Assembly (NCBI GenBank): GCA_902594835.1
Contig: CACJNX010000001.1
Span: 25,432 to 89,431, forward strand
From: an uncultured Pelagibacteraceae bacterium
Lineage (GTDB): Bacteria > Pseudomonadota > Alphaproteobacteria > Pelagibacterales > Pelagibacteraceae
Length of the DNA: 64,000 nucleotides
Reading direction: 5' to 3'
The translations under genes and the position numbers were made by a program. The notes below the pieces were generated by a model. That model was given only the letters and a program-made list of their open reading frames with translations. It was not told the DNA's origin and did no database searches. Within the stretch, counting starts at the first letter, position 1. Each line of letters opens with the position of its first letter. Shown here piece by piece: positions 44,294 through 55,991 of the stretch.

Positions 44294-44578
44294 ATGAGTG
44301 GACAGGGAATAGCACAATTTATACCATTAATATTAATTTTTATAATTTTTTATTTCTTTTTAATAAGGCCTCAACAAAAAAGAGTTAAAGACCATAAAGC
44401 AATGGTAGAATCTTTAAAAAGAGGCGACGAAGTTATTACTTCAGGCGGTATTATAGGCGTTGTTGATCGTGTAATGGAAGATGATCGTATAGAAGTTATT
44501 ATTGGAGAAAATACAAAGGTTCAAATAATAAGATCTACAATAACAAGTTTACTTAAAAAAGAAGAAGTTAAAAAATAA
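44294..44578 (+). CDS. yajC: Sec translocon accessory protein YajC
   Basis: YajC is a small inner-membrane subunit associated with SecDF. It has 94 residues: one N-terminal membrane segment (FIPLILIFIIFYFFLIRP), the hallmark RPQQKRVKDHKAMVESLKRG, and a soluble domain with DEVITSGGIIGVVDRV. Length and motifs are fully typical. secD begins 9 bases downstream. Confidence 0.95.
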   Translation: MSGQGIAQFIPLILIFIIFYFFLIRPQQKRVKDHKAMVESLKRGDEVITSGGIIGVVDRVMEDDRIEVIIGENTKVQIIRSTITSLLKKEEVKK

Positions 44579-44587
44579 TTCTTTTTC

Positions 44588-46132
44588 GTGTTAAATTTTT
44601 CTAAAATAAACGTTTTAATCATTTATCTTTTATTCATATTTATAGCTGTATTTTCATTCTTAAATTTTCAAAATGAAAATAATCAATTAATTAAAAAGAA
44701 GATTAACTTAGGACTAGATCTACAAGGAGGATCTTATTTATTATTAGAAATCAATTCGGACAGCTTAGTTAAGGAAAAAATTCAATCTAAAGTAATACCT
44801 ATAAAAAAATTGCTTAAAGACAATGAAATTGACTATAAAAATTTCAAAATTAATGATTATAACTTATCATTATCAATAGATAACTTAGAAAAATTTGATT
44901 TATTATTTAATTCAAGAAAAGATAATCTTGTAAATCCTTATATTGATAACTATAGATCTTATGAATTAGAATATAAAGAAATTAATAATAATCAAATCGA
45001 AATATCTTTTTCAAAATTTGGATTACTGACTATAAACAATTCAGCTTTAAAACAATCAATAGAAATAGTTAGGCGTAGAATAGATGATGTGGGAACTAAA
45101 GAACCTACAATACTTCAAAGAGGAGAAAAAAGAATACTCGTAGAGCTTCCAGGATTAAAAGACCCAGAAAGAATAAAAGCCCTATTAGGTAAAACAGCTC
45201 AACTAAATTTTAGACTTGTCTCAGATAACAATGAATTTGGAACAGATGAGTTAATTTCTGAAAATGGTGAAAAACTTAATATAAGCAAAAGAATAATTAT
45301 GAGCGGAGAAAATCTAATAGATGCTCAGCCGAGTATTCAAAATCAAAACAATGAACCAACAGTATCTTTTACATTGGATAGGTTAGGTGCCCAAAAATTT
45401 GGAAGAGCAACCACCGATAACGTTGGAAAAAGATTAGCAATCGTTCTAGATGGTGAAATTGTCAGTGCTCCAAATATCAATGAACCTATTACATCTGGTA
45501 ATGGAATGATCTCAGGAAATTTTACTTTTCAAGAAGCGACAGATTTAGCATTGTTACTTAGATCTGGGGCTTTGCCTACTCCATTAATTGTGGTTGAGGA
45601 GAGAACAGTTGGACCAGATTTGGGAGAAGACTCAATAAAATCTGGAATTACATCTTTAATAGTTGGATTTATTTTAGTCATCTTATTCATGCTATATAAA
45701 TATAAATTATTTGGGCTGATTGCCAATACAGCGCTAATTGCAAATTTACTAATGTTAATAGGTGTCCTAACTATTTTAGAAGCAACACTAACATTGCCTG
45801 GTATTGCTGGTATTATTTTAACTGTTGGTATGGCTGTTGATGCGAATGTTTTAATCTTTGAAAGAATAAGAGAGGAATTAAAAACAGAAAAATCAATAAT
45901 ACATGCATTTGACTCAGGTTATTCAAGAGCAAAAATAACAGTTTTAGACGCAAATATAACTACTTTAATCGCTGCCATTATTTTATTTGCATTTGGTTCA
46001 GGCCCAGTTAAAGGTTTTGCTATTACTTTAGGAATTGGAATTATAACGACACTATTTACAGCATATTTTTTAGCAAGACACCTTACTTCTTTAGTGGTTT
46101 TAAATACTAAAAATAAGGAGATTAAAATTTAA
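44588..46132 (+). CDS. secD: Protein translocase subunit SecD
   Basis: SecD is an RND-family subunit that uses the proton gradient to pull proteins through SecYEG. It has 514 residues and starts at GTG 44588, ahead of an N-terminal membrane segment. INLGLDLQGGSYLLLEI is the family start motif. The RRRIDDVGTKEPTILQRG block and the C-terminal membrane domain with TVGMAVDANVLIFERIREE are intact. Its stop overlaps the secF start in a TAATG. Confidence 0.95.
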   Translation: MLNFSKINVLIIYLLFIFIAVFSFLNFQNENNQLIKKKINLGLDLQGGSYLLLEINSDSLVKEKIQSKVIPIKKLLKDNEIDYKNFKINDYNLSLSIDNLEKFDLLFNSRKDNLVNPYIDNYRSYELEYKEINNNQIEISFSKFGLLTINNSALKQSIEIVRRRIDDVGTKEPTILQRGEKRILVELPGLKDPERIKALLGKTAQLNFRLVSDNNEFGTDELISENGEKLNISKRIIMSGENLIDAQPSIQNQNNEPTVSFTLDRLGAQKFGRATTDNVGKRLAIVLDGEIVSAPNINEPITSGNGMISGNFTFQEATDLALLLRSGALPTPLIVVEERTVGPDLGEDSIKSGITSLIVGFILVILFMLYKYKLFGLIANTALIANLLMLIGVLTILEATLTLPGIAGIILTVGMAVDANVLIFERIREELKTEKSIIHAFDSGYSRAKITVLDANITTLIAAIILFAFGSGPVKGFAITLGIGIITTLFTAYFLARHLTSLVVLNTKNKEIKI

Positions 46133-47028
46133 TGACAAATTATAATTTTTCATCAAAATTTAAACATGCAAATATAATTTCCATAACTCTTTTTTTTATA
46201 AGCGTTATTCTCATTATATTTAAAGGACTAAATTATGGAATTGACTTTAAAGGTGGTACGCTTATTGAATTGAGATCGAATAATACTGAAGCCTCTTCAA
46301 TTAGAGATGTGCTTAAAAATATGGATTTAGGGGATGTAAATGTAAAAAAATTTGGTAAGGAGGGAGATTTTTTAATAAAGGTTGAGCAAAAAGGGGATAA
46401 TAACAAAATAATTCCAGTAATTAAAAAAAATCTATCAGATAATTTAAATTCGGAGGTTAACTTTAGACGAGTAGAAAATGTAGGTCCTAAAGTAAGTGCA
46501 GAACTATTACAATCTGGAATAATTGCAATTTCATTATCTCTAGCGGCGATGCTTTTTTATATATGGGTCAGGTTTGAGTGGCAATTTAGCATAGGTTCTA
46601 TCGTAGCCTTATTTCATGATGTAACAATCACACTTGGTATTTTTTCACTTTTATCGTTAGAGATAAATCTCTCAATAATAGCTGCAGTTTTAACTATTGT
46701 TGGTTACTCAATGAATGACACAGTTGTAATATATGATAGGATAAGAGAAAATCTTGGTAAATTTCATAAATTAGATATTAGTGACATTGCCAATTTATCT
46801 ATAAATGAAACTTTAGCTCGTACAATAATTACTTCTGTTACTACTCTGCTTGCACTTATTTCAATATTTATTTTAGGTGGAGAAATTTTAAGAGGCTTTT
46901 CTTTTGCTATGATATTAGGTGTGCTTATAGGGACATACTCATCAATATTTGTTGCCTCTCCAATTCTTAAATACTTCAAAGTAAGTTATAAAACTATAGA
47001 AAAAAAAGAAGAAACAATAGTTCCTTAA
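46132..47028 (+). CDS. secF: Protein translocase subunit SecF
   Basis: SecF partners SecD in the translocase. It has 298 residues and six membrane segments. The GLNYGIDFKGGTLIEL motif follows the first segment, and TIVGYSMNDTVVIYDRIREN is the RND-type core with the Asp used in proton coupling. It is coupled to secD by start/stop overlap. It converges on the membrane protein gene at 47031 with only 2 bases between the stops. Confidence 0.95.
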   Translation: MTNYNFSSKFKHANIISITLFFISVILIIFKGLNYGIDFKGGTLIELRSNNTEASSIRDVLKNMDLGDVNVKKFGKEGDFLIKVEQKGDNNKIIPVIKKNLSDNLNSEVNFRRVENVGPKVSAELLQSGIIAISLSLAAMLFYIWVRFEWQFSIGSIVALFHDVTITLGIFSLLSLEINLSIIAAVLTIVGYSMNDTVVIYDRIRENLGKFHKLDISDIANLSINETLARTIITSVTTLLALISIFILGGEILRGFSFAMILGVLIGTYSSIFVASPILKYFKVSYKTIEKKEETIVP

Positions 47029-47030
47029 TA

Positions 47031-47633
47031 CTAGTAAAGATTCTGAGCTGCTACCATTGATAGTAACATTGGTAGGGACAAAAGAGTGTTTGTTCTAGAA
47101 AATAACATTGCAGTTTTAGCTGATGCAGCTTTTTCCTCAGGAGTGCACTCGACAATACCAAGAGCCTTTTTTTGGTTTGGCCAAATTACGAACCAAACAT
47201 TGTAAGCCATTATTAATCCCAACCACATTCCAATACCAATTGCTGTGTTTTTTCCTCCAGAACCGTCTAGACCAAGAATCATGGCACTATGAACATATCC
47301 ATTAATCCAGGCTAAAATTAATCCCGATAAAACTGTTATTGCAGCAGCCCACCTAAAATAGAATAAAGCTGCAGGAGCTATAACTTTACCAATAGCTGGT
47401 TTTTGCTCGTCAGGAATTTTAGGCATATTTGGAATTTGAACAAAATTAAAGTACCACAACAAGCCGATCCACATAATTGCCACGACAACATGAACAAATC
47501 TAAATAACCAGCTCCAAAAAAGCGTGTCAAAAGCAAACCCATCACCAAAAAAATGTAAGCCTAAAAATAACAAAATTGCTAGACCAAGGGAAAGGTGAAC
47601 TGTTTTTGATAGTGATTGCAATATACTAGTCAT
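47031..47633 (-). CDS. PuuD-type (urate hydroxylase N-terminal) membrane domain protein
   Basis: This 200-residue integral membrane protein has about five hydrophobic segments. FRFVHVVVAIMWIGLLWYFNFVQIP, FYFRWAAAITVLSGL and NVWFVIWPNQKKAL match the membrane domain of the urate hydroxylase PuuD family (DUF989). In full PuuD proteins this domain is followed by a cytochrome c domain, which is missing here, as there is no CxxCH. No purine-degradation genes are nearby. The His residues in the second segment could bind heme. It may be an oxidase-related subunit rather than a urate enzyme. Confidence 0.75.
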   Translation of the reverse strand: MTSILQSLSKTVHLSLGLAILLFLGLHFFGDGFAFDTLFWSWLFRFVHVVVAIMWIGLLWYFNFVQIPNMPKIPDEQKPAIGKVIAPAALFYFRWAAAITVLSGLILAWINGYVHSAMILGLDGSGGKNTAIGIGMWLGLIMAYNVWFVIWPNQKKALGIVECTPEEKAASAKTAMLFSRTNTLLSLPMLLSMVAAQNLY

Positions 47634-47660
47634 GATTCTATTATAACATAAATGTCATTA

Positions 47661-50540
47661 TCAGGCAGTTTTTTTCATTGAGTTACCACCCATTATTTCT
47701 TTGATAAATTTGCCTGTATAACTCTCTTTTACTGTTGAAACTTTTTCAGGTGTACCTTCAGCAATGATTTTTCCACCATTTACACCCCCTTCAGGACCCA
47801 TATCGATTATATGATCAGCTGTTTTTATGACATCTAGATTATGCTCAATTACTACTACTGTATTTCCTGTATTTGCGAATGCTTGAAGAATTTCTAATAA
47901 TTTTTTTATATCGTGTGAATGCAATCCAGTTGTTGGTTCATCTAATATGTACAGAGTTCTTCCCGTCGGTCTTTTTGATAATTCCTTTGCAAGTTTTATT
48001 CTTTGAGCTTCTCCACCAGATAATGTTGTGGCCTGTTGACCTATTTTCATGTACCCCAGACCTACATGTTTTAAAGTTATTAATTTTGATCTAATACTTT
48101 GTATATTTTCAAAAAACTCACAACCCTCTTCTACAGTCATATCTAATACATCTGCAATATTTTTATTCTTAAATCTAATTTCTAACGTTTCTCTGTTATA
48201 CCTTGCTCCTTTACAAGTATCACAAGGAATAAATACATCAGGCAAAAAATGCATCTCATAAGTTAATACACCATCACCTTCACATGTTTCACATCTTCCA
48301 CCTTTAACATTAAATGAGTATCTTCCAACTTTGTAACCTCTGGCTTTTGACTCAGGAAGCCCTGCAAACCACTCTCTTATAGGTCCAAAAGCACCGGTGT
48401 AAGTAGCAGGATTTGATCTTGGTGTTCTCCCGATAGGTGATTGATCTATATCAATTATTTTATCAATTAATTCCGTTCCTTTAAAACCTGTAAAAGCTTT
48501 AGGTACTTTACGACTTTTGTTTTTATTCAACATTAAATTAAAAGCGTTATACAAAGTATGTAAGATTAATGTTGATTTACCACTACCAGAAACTCCAGTA
48601 ACACAAGTAAAAGTTCCAACTGGAATTTTCAAATTTACTTTTTTTAAATTATTTCCGCTTGCTCCACTTATTTCAATGAACCTTCCGTTTTTTGCTAATC
48701 TTCTTTTCTTGGGTATTGCTATAAACTTTTTACCTGACAAATAGTCACCAGTAATACTTTTTGGATTACCTATAATTTCTTTTACTGTTCCATCAGCAAC
48801 AATTTGCCCTCCATTTAATCCTGCTTCGGGTCCAATATCAATTATGTGATCAGAGTTTTCCATTGTTTCAATATCATGTTCAACAACAATAACGGTATTT
48901 CCTAAATCTCTTAATTTTTTTAAAGCTTTAATTAATTTTTTATTATCTCTTTGATGCAAGCCAATAGAAGGTTCATCTAAAACATATAAAACACCTGTAA
49001 GACCCGAACCAATTTGAGAAGCAAGCCTTATTCTTTGCGCTTCACCTCCAGACAACGTGCCAGACTCTCTAGACAATGTTAAATAATTTAAACCAACATT
49101 TAAAAGGAAATTTAATCTTTCGTTTATTTCTTTTAAAATATGTTGAGCAATCTTATTTTCTCGTTCAGTTAAAACATCTTGTAAATTTTCAAACCACTTT
49201 TGAGCATCATCAATAGATTTTTCCGTTACTTCACTAATATTTAATGAATTTATTTTTACACAAAGAGCTTCATCCTTCAACCGCATCCCATTACATTTTT
49301 CACAATCTGTCTCGCTTTGATACTGCGATATTTCTTCTCTCTTCCATTCACTATCAGTCTCTAAGTATCGTCTTTCAAGGTTATTAATTACGCCTTCAAA
49401 AGTTTTTTTAGTAGTGTAGGATTCATATCCATCATCATAAGAAAATTTTATTTCCTCTTCATCAGATCCATATAAAATTATATCTTGAACTTTTTTTGGA
49501 ATTTTTTTCCATTGATCAGCCATTGAAATCTTATAATGTTTAGCAATAGATGCTAAAGTTTGTGCGTAATACAAAGACGTAGATTTAGCCCAAGGTTCAA
49601 TAGCACCGTCTTGGAGGCTTTTTTTTGGGTCAGATACAACTAAATTTGGATCTACATTAAGATTATGTCCAATACCTTCACACTCTTCACATGCACCATA
49701 AGGAGAATTGAACGAAAATAGTCTTGGTTCAATTTCTTCAATAGTAAAGCCACTTTCAGGACATGAAAACTTAGAAGAAAAAGTTATCGTTTCACGTTTT
49801 CTAAATTTTTTTGGCAATGTTTCATTTTCATATTCTACTACAAGTAATCCATTTGAAAGATTTACAGCTGTTTCAACACTGTCAGCTAGTCTATTTCCTA
49901 GGTTTGAGTTGAGAATAACTCTATCTACAATTATTGAAATTTCGTGCTTAAGTTTTTTATTTAAGTTAGGAAATTCATCTATGTTTAGATATTTTCCATT
50001 AACTTTTATCTTTGTAAACCCTCTTTTTTTATAGTTTAAAATTTCTTTTTTATATTCACCTTTTCTTCCTCTAACTATAGGGGCGAGGAGATATATTGTG
50101 CTGTCTTTTGGTAATTTTTTTATTTTATCAACCATTTCACTTATTGGCTGAGATACTATGGGCTTTCCGGTGAACGGTGAGTATGGAATTCCAACTCTTG
50201 CAAATAAAACCCTCATATAGTCATATATCTCAGTTACAGTTGCAACCGTTGATCTCGGGTTTTTTGATGTATTTTTTTGTTCGATTGATATAGCTGGACT
50301 TAAACCCTCGATTAAATCCACTTTAGGTTTTTTCATTTTATCAAGAAATTGTCTTGCGTAAGAAGAAAGGCTTTCCACGTATCTTCTTTGACCTTCTGCA
50401 TAAATAGTATCGAAGGCTAAAGATGATTTTCCTGACCCGGATAGGCCAGTTATAACTACTAATTTCTCTTTTGGAATTTCAAGAGAAACATTTTTTAGGT
50501 TGTGTTCTTTAGCGCCTTTTACAACGATTTTTTTCAACAT
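47661..50540 (-). CDS. uvrA: Excinuclease ABC subunit A
   Basis: UvrA is the DNA-damage sensor ATPase of nucleotide excision repair. It has 959 residues, the standard length. Two ABC modules are present, with Walker A motifs GLSGSGKSS near the N-terminus and GVSGSGKST in the second half. Both signature motifs read LSGGEAQRI. Zinc-binding CxxC pairs are visible ([27 protein letters not shown]). It is divergent from ssb across 100 AT-rich bases, the classic uvrA/ssb arrangement. I see no clear LexA box there. Confidence 0.97.
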   Translation of the reverse strand: MLKKIVVKGAKEHNLKNVSLEIPKEKLVVITGLSGSGKSSLAFDTIYAEGQRRYVESLSSYARQFLDKMKKPKVDLIEGLSPAISIEQKNTSKNPRSTVATVTEIYDYMRVLFARVGIPYSPFTGKPIVSQPISEMVDKIKKLPKDSTIYLLAPIVRGRKGEYKKEILNYKKRGFTKIKVNGKYLNIDEFPNLNKKLKHEISIIVDRVILNSNLGNRLADSVETAVNLSNGLLVVEYENETLPKKFRKRETITFSSKFSCPESGFTIEEIEPRLFSFNSPYGACEECEGIGHNLNVDPNLVVSDPKKSLQDGAIEPWAKSTSLYYAQTLASIAKHYKISMADQWKKIPKKVQDIILYGSDEEEIKFSYDDGYESYTTKKTFEGVINNLERRYLETDSEWKREEISQYQSETDCEKCNGMRLKDEALCVKINSLNISEVTEKSIDDAQKWFENLQDVLTERENKIAQHILKEINERLNFLLNVGLNYLTLSRESGTLSGGEAQRIRLASQIGSGLTGVLYVLDEPSIGLHQRDNKKLIKALKKLRDLGNTVIVVEHDIETMENSDHIIDIGPEAGLNGGQIVADGTVKEIIGNPKSITGDYLSGKKFIAIPKKRRLAKNGRFIEISGASGNNLKKVNLKIPVGTFTCVTGVSGSGKSTLILHTLYNAFNLMLNKNKSRKVPKAFTGFKGTELIDKIIDIDQSPIGRTPRSNPATYTGAFGPIREWFAGLPESKARGYKVGRYSFNVKGGRCETCEGDGVLTYEMHFLPDVFIPCDTCKGARYNRETLEIRFKNKNIADVLDMTVEEGCEFFENIQSIRSKLITLKHVGLGYMKIGQQATTLSGGEAQRIKLAKELSKRPTGRTLYILDEPTTGLHSHDIKKLLEILQAFANTGNTVVVIEHNLDVIKTADHIIDMGPEGGVNGGKIIAEGTPEKVSTVKESYTGKFIKEIMGGNSMKKTA

Positions 50541-50640
50541 ATTTTTTCCTTAAAATAACATACACCTTATAATTATTAAGTAATTATGATATAAATATTT
50601 ACTTTTATAAATAAATAATCAAAATTTATTCAAAATTATT

Positions 50641-51099
50641 ATGGCTGGAAGTTTAAATAAAGTACAATTAATAGGTCGTTTAGGCGCAGACCCTGAAATT
50701 AAGCAAATGGTTAATGGGAAAAGCGTTGCAAGGCTTAGCATAGCAACTAGTCAAAGCTGGAAAGATAAATCTAGTGGAGAGAGAAAAGAAAAAACAGAGT
50801 GGCACAGGGTAGTAATATTCAATGAAGGACTTGTAAATGTAGTTCAGCAATATGTTAAAAAAGGTGCAAACGTATATGTTGAAGGTCAATTAAGTACAAG
50901 AAAATGGAAAGACGAAGCCACTGGTCAAGATAAGTATTCAACGGAAGTCGTGCTTCAAGGATATAATTCTAGTTTAACGATGCTAGATAGCAGAGCCAAC
51001 AATGGCAACTCAAATCTTGTATCAGAAAACAAAAGCTCATTACCTAATGAAAATCTAAATCAAGATAGTTCAGATTTAGATGATGAAATTCCCTTTTAA
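50641..51099 (+). CDS. ssb: Single-stranded DNA-binding protein
   Basis: SSB coats single-stranded DNA in replication and repair. It has 152 residues: an N-terminal OB fold starting AGSLNKVQLIGRLGADPE, with TEWHRVVIF and ANVYVEGQLSTRKWKD, then a flexible Asn/Ser linker. The acidic C-terminal tip DLDDEIPF is the intact protein-interaction tail. It is divergent from uvrA, and gyrA follows after 6 bases. The 100-base upstream gap contains a 7-base AT-only inverted repeat (50569-50587) of uncertain meaning. Confidence 0.96.
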   Translation: MAGSLNKVQLIGRLGADPEIKQMVNGKSVARLSIATSQSWKDKSSGERKEKTEWHRVVIFNEGLVNVVQQYVKKGANVYVEGQLSTRKWKDEATGQDKYSTEVVLQGYNSSLTMLDSRANNGNSNLVSENKSSLPNENLNQDSSDLDDEIPF

Positions 51100-51105
51100 A
51101 ATTTC

Positions 51106-53679
51106 ATGGATAAAAATACTGTAGAGAAAAATAAATCTTTTAAACCTATATTTGTACAAGACGAGATGAGCTCATCTTATCTATCATACGCTATGAGCGT
51201 GATTGTAAGCAGAGCTTTACCTGATGTAAGAGACGGATTAAAACCTGTTCACAGAAGAATTATATATGCCATGTATAAAGGTGGTTATGACTGGTCAAAA
51301 CCTTTTAGGAAATCGGCTCGTATAGTTGGTGATGTAATTGGTAAATATCACCCTCATGGCGATCAATCAGTTTATGATGCATTAGTTAGATTAGTTCAAG
51401 ATTTTTCAATGAGTGTCCCTTTGATTACAGGTCAAGGAAATTTTGGCTCAATTGATGGAGATCCTCCAGCTGCCATGAGGTATACAGAGACAAAATTAGG
51501 AAGGATCGCCCAATTTTTAACAGAAGATTTAGAAAAAAATACAGTTGTTTTTAGAAGTAATTACGATGAAACTGAGAAAGAGCCAGAAGTTCTACCTTCG
51601 CAATACCCAAATATTCTTGTTAATGGTGCAGGAGGTATCGCAGTCGGTATGGCTACAAGTATTCCACCACATAACCTAGGTGAGATAATTAATGGCACCA
51701 TTGCTTACATCAACAATAAAGATATTACAATCGCACAATTAATGAAACACGTACCAGGTCCAGATTTTCCAACAGGAGGAGTTATAATTGGCAAAGATAT
51801 TATCAAACAAGGATACAACAAAGGTAGAGGTTCGTTTAAAATTAGAGGTGAAATAGATTTAGAGGAAAAAAAAGGTGGTAGAGAAACTTTAATTATAAAA
51901 TCGATCCCTTATCAAGTAAATAAATCTATTTTAATTGAAAAAATCGCCCAACTTGTAAGAGACAAAAAAATTGAAGGAATTAGAGATATAAGAGATGAGT
52001 CAAACAGAGAAGGAATTCGTGTAGTTATAGAATTACGAAAAGGAGTTGAGCCAGAAACAATTAGAAGATTATTATATAAACTTACAAACATAGAAAGTTC
52101 TTTTGGATTTAATACGTTAGCTATAGTTAATAACAAACCTAAAATTTTAAATTTGAAAGAATTTATATCTGAATTTTTAAAATTTAGAGAAGACACTGTT
52201 TTAAAGAGAGTAAAATTTGATTTAAAAAAAGCTGAAGAAAGAGCTCACATTTTAATTGGTTTAGCTACTGCGGTTGAAAATATTGACGAAGTAATAAAGA
52301 TTATAAAAAACTCAAAAGACTCAGATGCAGCTAAAAAAAATCTTTTATCTAAAAAATGGAAAATAAAGAAAAGTATTAAATTAATCTCTACAATTGAAAA
52401 TAAAAAGAATATATCAAGTTATTCTTTATCAAATGAGCAAGTTAATGCAATTTTAGAACTTAGATTACAAAAACTTACAGCTTACGGTATAGGAGAAATT
52501 GAAAGTGAAATTAATAAATTAGCTAAATTAATTATTGAATATAATAAAATTATAAATTCGAAAAAAGCACTGTATAAACTTATCGTTGATGAGCTAGAAA
52601 TTATTAAAGACAAATTTTCTACACCACGTAAAACAAAAATTATTGATGCAGTGTTGAACTATAATATTGAAGAAACAATACAAAAAGAGTCAGTAGTAAT
52701 AAGCATAACAAACCAAGGGTATATAAAGCGAAGTCCACTTAGCTCACTTAAAGCTCAAAAAAGAGGAGGAAAAGGTAAAACAGGTATTTCTACAAGAGAA
52801 GAAGATTTTGTTGTTCAAATTTTTACTGCTAATACACATACACCAGTGCTTTTTTTTTCTACTCAAGGACTGGTGTATAAAATTAAAGCTCATAAAATTC
52901 CTGAAGGCACCGCAGCTTCCAAAGGTAAATCTATTTTTAATATTTTACCGTTAAAAAGCCACCATTCTATAAGTTCTATAATGCCTTTACCCGAGGATGA
53001 AGCAGAATGGAAAAATTTGATGGTTGTTTTTGCTACATCTAAAGGAAATATAAGAAAAAATACCTTAGAGGATTTTGTAAATATTAATAATAGCGGTAAA
53101 ATTGCTATGAAATTAGACCAGGATGATAGAATTATAGGCGTTAAAATTTGTAGAGAGGATCAAGATATTTTATTAAGTACACAATTTGGTAAATGTATTA
53201 GATTTAAATCAAAAAAATTGAGATTATTTAAAGGGAGAGCTTCAAAAGGTATTAAAGGCATTCAATTAAGTGAAAAAGACAAAGTTATATCAGTATCAAT
53301 CTTAGATAATAGTAAAATAGATCCAAAAACAATTAGTAAAGACAAAAAGATAAAAAATGGAGTAGATAAGTTTATTTTATCAGTTTCAGAAAACGGATAT
53401 GGCAAAAGATCATCTTACTTAGATTATAGAGTAACAAACAGAGGCGGAAAAGGTATTATAGGGATAATCAATTCACCAAGAAATGGAAATATATCATCAT
53501 CTTTAGTGGTTAGTGAGTCAGATGAGATTATCTTATCTACTGACAAAGGTAGCATTATGCGTTGTGCTGTAAAAGAAATTAGAGTAGCGGGTCGAAATAC
53601 CCAGGGTGTTAGAATTAAAAAATTATCTGGTAGCGAAAAAGTTGTTTCTGTGATTAAAATTGAAGACAATATACAATAA
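51106..53679 (+). CDS. gyrA: DNA gyrase subunit A
   Basis: GyrA carries the DNA-cleaving tyrosine of gyrase. It has 857 residues. The catalytic Tyr is near residue 126 in [11 protein letters not shown]. The quinolone-determining region reads [14 protein letters not shown], with Gln where E. coli has Ser83 and Asp retained at the Asp87 position. The C-terminal DNA-wrapping domain contains the GyrA box as [12 protein letters not shown] (canonical QRRGGKG), which distinguishes it from ParC. An Arg/Gly-rich beta-pinwheel follows. It abuts ssb and coaD. Confidence 0.96.
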   Translation: MDKNTVEKNKSFKPIFVQDEMSSSYLSYAMSVIVSRALPDVRDGLKPVHRRIIYAMYKGGYDWSKPFRKSARIVGDVIGKYHPHGDQSVYDALVRLVQDFSMSVPLITGQGNFGSIDGDPPAAMRYTETKLGRIAQFLTEDLEKNTVVFRSNYDETEKEPEVLPSQYPNILVNGAGGIAVGMATSIPPHNLGEIINGTIAYINNKDITIAQLMKHVPGPDFPTGGVIIGKDIIKQGYNKGRGSFKIRGEIDLEEKKGGRETLIIKSIPYQVNKSILIEKIAQLVRDKKIEGIRDIRDESNREGIRVVIELRKGVEPETIRRLLYKLTNIESSFGFNTLAIVNNKPKILNLKEFISEFLKFREDTVLKRVKFDLKKAEERAHILIGLATAVENIDEVIKIIKNSKDSDAAKKNLLSKKWKIKKSIKLISTIENKKNISSYSLSNEQVNAILELRLQKLTAYGIGEIESEINKLAKLIIEYNKIINSKKALYKLIVDELEIIKDKFSTPRKTKIIDAVLNYNIEETIQKESVVISITNQGYIKRSPLSSLKAQKRGGKGKTGISTREEDFVVQIFTANTHTPVLFFSTQGLVYKIKAHKIPEGTAASKGKSIFNILPLKSHHSISSIMPLPEDEAEWKNLMVVFATSKGNIRKNTLEDFVNINNSGKIAMKLDQDDRIIGVKICREDQDILLSTQFGKCIRFKSKKLRLFKGRASKGIKGIQLSEKDKVISVSILDNSKIDPKTISKDKKIKNGVDKFILSVSENGYGKRSSYLDYRVTNRGGKGIIGIINSPRNGNISSSLVVSESDEIILSTDKGSIMRCAVKEIRVAGRNTQGVRIKKLSGSEKVVSVIKIEDNIQ

Positions 53680-53681
53680 TA

Positions 53682-54170
53682 ATGAACATTGCTATTTATC
53701 CAGGAACATTTGATCCAATTACATATGGACATATAGATGTAATTAAAAAATCATTAAATGTTTTTGATAAGTTAATTGTAGCAACTACTGACAATATTAA
53801 TAAGAATTACTATTTTTCTATTGAGGATAGATTAAGTATTATAAATAATTCTTTATTCAAAGATCTTAAACTAAGTAAAAATAAGATTAAAGTTGTATCT
53901 TTTGATAACCTTACAATTGATTTATGTAAAAAATTCAAAGCCAACACAATCATAAGAGGATTGAGAGCGGTATCAGATTTTGAATATGAATTTCAATTAG
54001 CTGGAATGAATAAGAAACTTAATTCAAAGATTGAAACAATGTTTTTGATGTCTGATGTTGAAAATCAGATTATTTCATCAAAGTTTGTAAAAGAAATAGC
54101 TAGTTTAGGTGGAAATATTAATAGATTTGTAACTAGATCAACAGTAAAAATGCTTAAAAATAAAATTTAA
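53682..54170 (+). CDS. coaD: Phosphopantetheine adenylyltransferase
   Basis: CoaD catalyses the fourth step of coenzyme A synthesis, adding AMP to 4'-phosphopantetheine. It has 162 residues. The nucleotidyltransferase motif YPGTFDPITYGHIDVI contains the (T/H)xGH signature. TIIRGLRAVSDFEYEFQLAGMN and the ISSKFVKEIASLGG motif complete the family pattern. It lies 2 bases after gyrA, and its stop overlaps the cyclophilin start. Confidence 0.96.
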   Translation: MNIAIYPGTFDPITYGHIDVIKKSLNVFDKLIVATTDNINKNYYFSIEDRLSIINNSLFKDLKLSKNKIKVVSFDNLTIDLCKKFKANTIIRGLRAVSDFEYEFQLAGMNKKLNSKIETMFLMSDVENQIISSKFVKEIASLGGNINRFVTRSTVKMLKNKI

Positions 54171-54727
54171 TGAAAAAAAAAATCTATTTATTTATCTTAT
54201 TTTTTAGTTTACTAAATACAAATATTTTTGCACAAAATAATCTTATGATTTTAAAATTATCTTATGGTGAAGTTGAAATAGAACTTTTTTCTGATAAAGC
54301 TCCCAACCATGTAAAAAGATTTAAAGAATTAGCCAATTCCGGAAAATATGATGGTGTAGTTTTTCACAGAGTTATAGATGGTTTTATGGCTCAAACAGGT
54401 GATGTTCAATATGGAAATTCAAACAGTTCAAATTTTAATCTGTCTTTAGCAGGAACAGGCGGATCTGATTTACCAAATCTTAAAGCAGAGTTTAATGATA
54501 TAGCTCATACAAGAGGAATTATTTCAGCTGCAAGGTCAGCTGATCCAGATAGTGCTAATAGTCAATTTTTTATTTGCTTTGACGCTGCACCTCATCTAGA
54601 TAGACAATACTCAGCTTTTGGTAAAGTAATAAAAGGTATGGAATTTATAGACATGATTAAAAAAGGTGATCCTAATAGTGGTGCAGTTCCGAACCCTGAT
54701 AAAATAATTTCTATAAAATCAAAATAA
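54170..54727 (+). CDS. ppiA: Periplasmic peptidyl-prolyl cis-trans isomerase (cyclophilin)
   Basis: This cyclophilin assists folding of exported proteins. The first 21 residues form a signal peptide (MKKKIYLFILFFSLLNTNIFA). The catalytic domain has YDGVVFHRVIDGFMAQTGD with the active-site Arg, SANSQFFICF and the FGKVIKGMEFID end. At 185 residues it is the usual exported bacterial form. It is coupled to coaD by a TAATG overlap, and tgt begins 6 bases downstream. Confidence 0.93.
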   Translation: MKKKIYLFILFFSLLNTNIFAQNNLMILKLSYGEVEIELFSDKAPNHVKRFKELANSGKYDGVVFHRVIDGFMAQTGDVQYGNSNSSNFNLSLAGTGGSDLPNLKAEFNDIAHTRGIISAARSADPDSANSQFFICFDAAPHLDRQYSAFGKVIKGMEFIDMIKKGDPNSGAVPNPDKIISIKSK

Positions 54728-54733
54728 TTCTAA

Positions 54734-55849
<1,116 letters not shown>

Positions 55850-55853
55850 TTAT

Positions 55854-55881
55854 TTGAATTTTTAATTAATAAGTATATAAA
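55854..55881 (+). promoter_or_regulatory. Probable promoter of tRNA-Lys
   Basis: TTGAAT at 55854-55859 and TATAAA at 55876-55881 are separated by 16 bases. Transcription would begin near 55888, a few bases before the tRNA 5' end at 55896. The site falls in the gap after tgt. Confidence 0.5.
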
Positions 55882-55895
55882 ACAACATTCTTTGA

Positions 55896-55971
55896 GGGCC
55901 CTTAGCTCAGTTGGTAGAGCACCTCCCTTTTAAGGAGGGTGTCGATGGTTCGAGTCCATCAGGGCTCACCA
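55896..55971 (+). tRNA. tRNA-Lys (anticodon TTT)
   Basis: A 76-base cloverleaf has an encoded CCA. Acceptor GGGCCCT pairs with AGGGCTC, including one G-U. The anticodon arm CTCCCTTTTAAGGAG gives TTT. D-loop AGCTCAGTTGGTAGAGC and T-loop GGTTCGAGTCC are standard. Its 3' ACCA is part of an inverted repeat that extends to 55991. Confidence 0.97.
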
Positions 55972-55991
55972 ATAATTAACTTTTTATTGGT
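55968..55991. repeat. Inverted repeat spanning the tRNA-Lys 3' end and the M48 gene stop
   Basis: ACCAATAA (55968-55975) pairs perfectly with TTATTGGT (55984-55991) across 8 bases. It includes the tRNA CCA end and the stop codon of the convergent M48 protease gene. It could end transcripts in both directions or guide 3' processing, but no T-run follows on the plus strand. Confidence 0.4.

Noticed and set aside
50569..50587. ATAATTA/TAATTAT inverted repeat between uvrA and ssb as an SOS operator
   Set aside because: It contains only A and T and does not match the alphaproteobacterial LexA box (GTTC-N7-GTTC) or the E. coli box. It is expected by chance in a gap this AT-rich.
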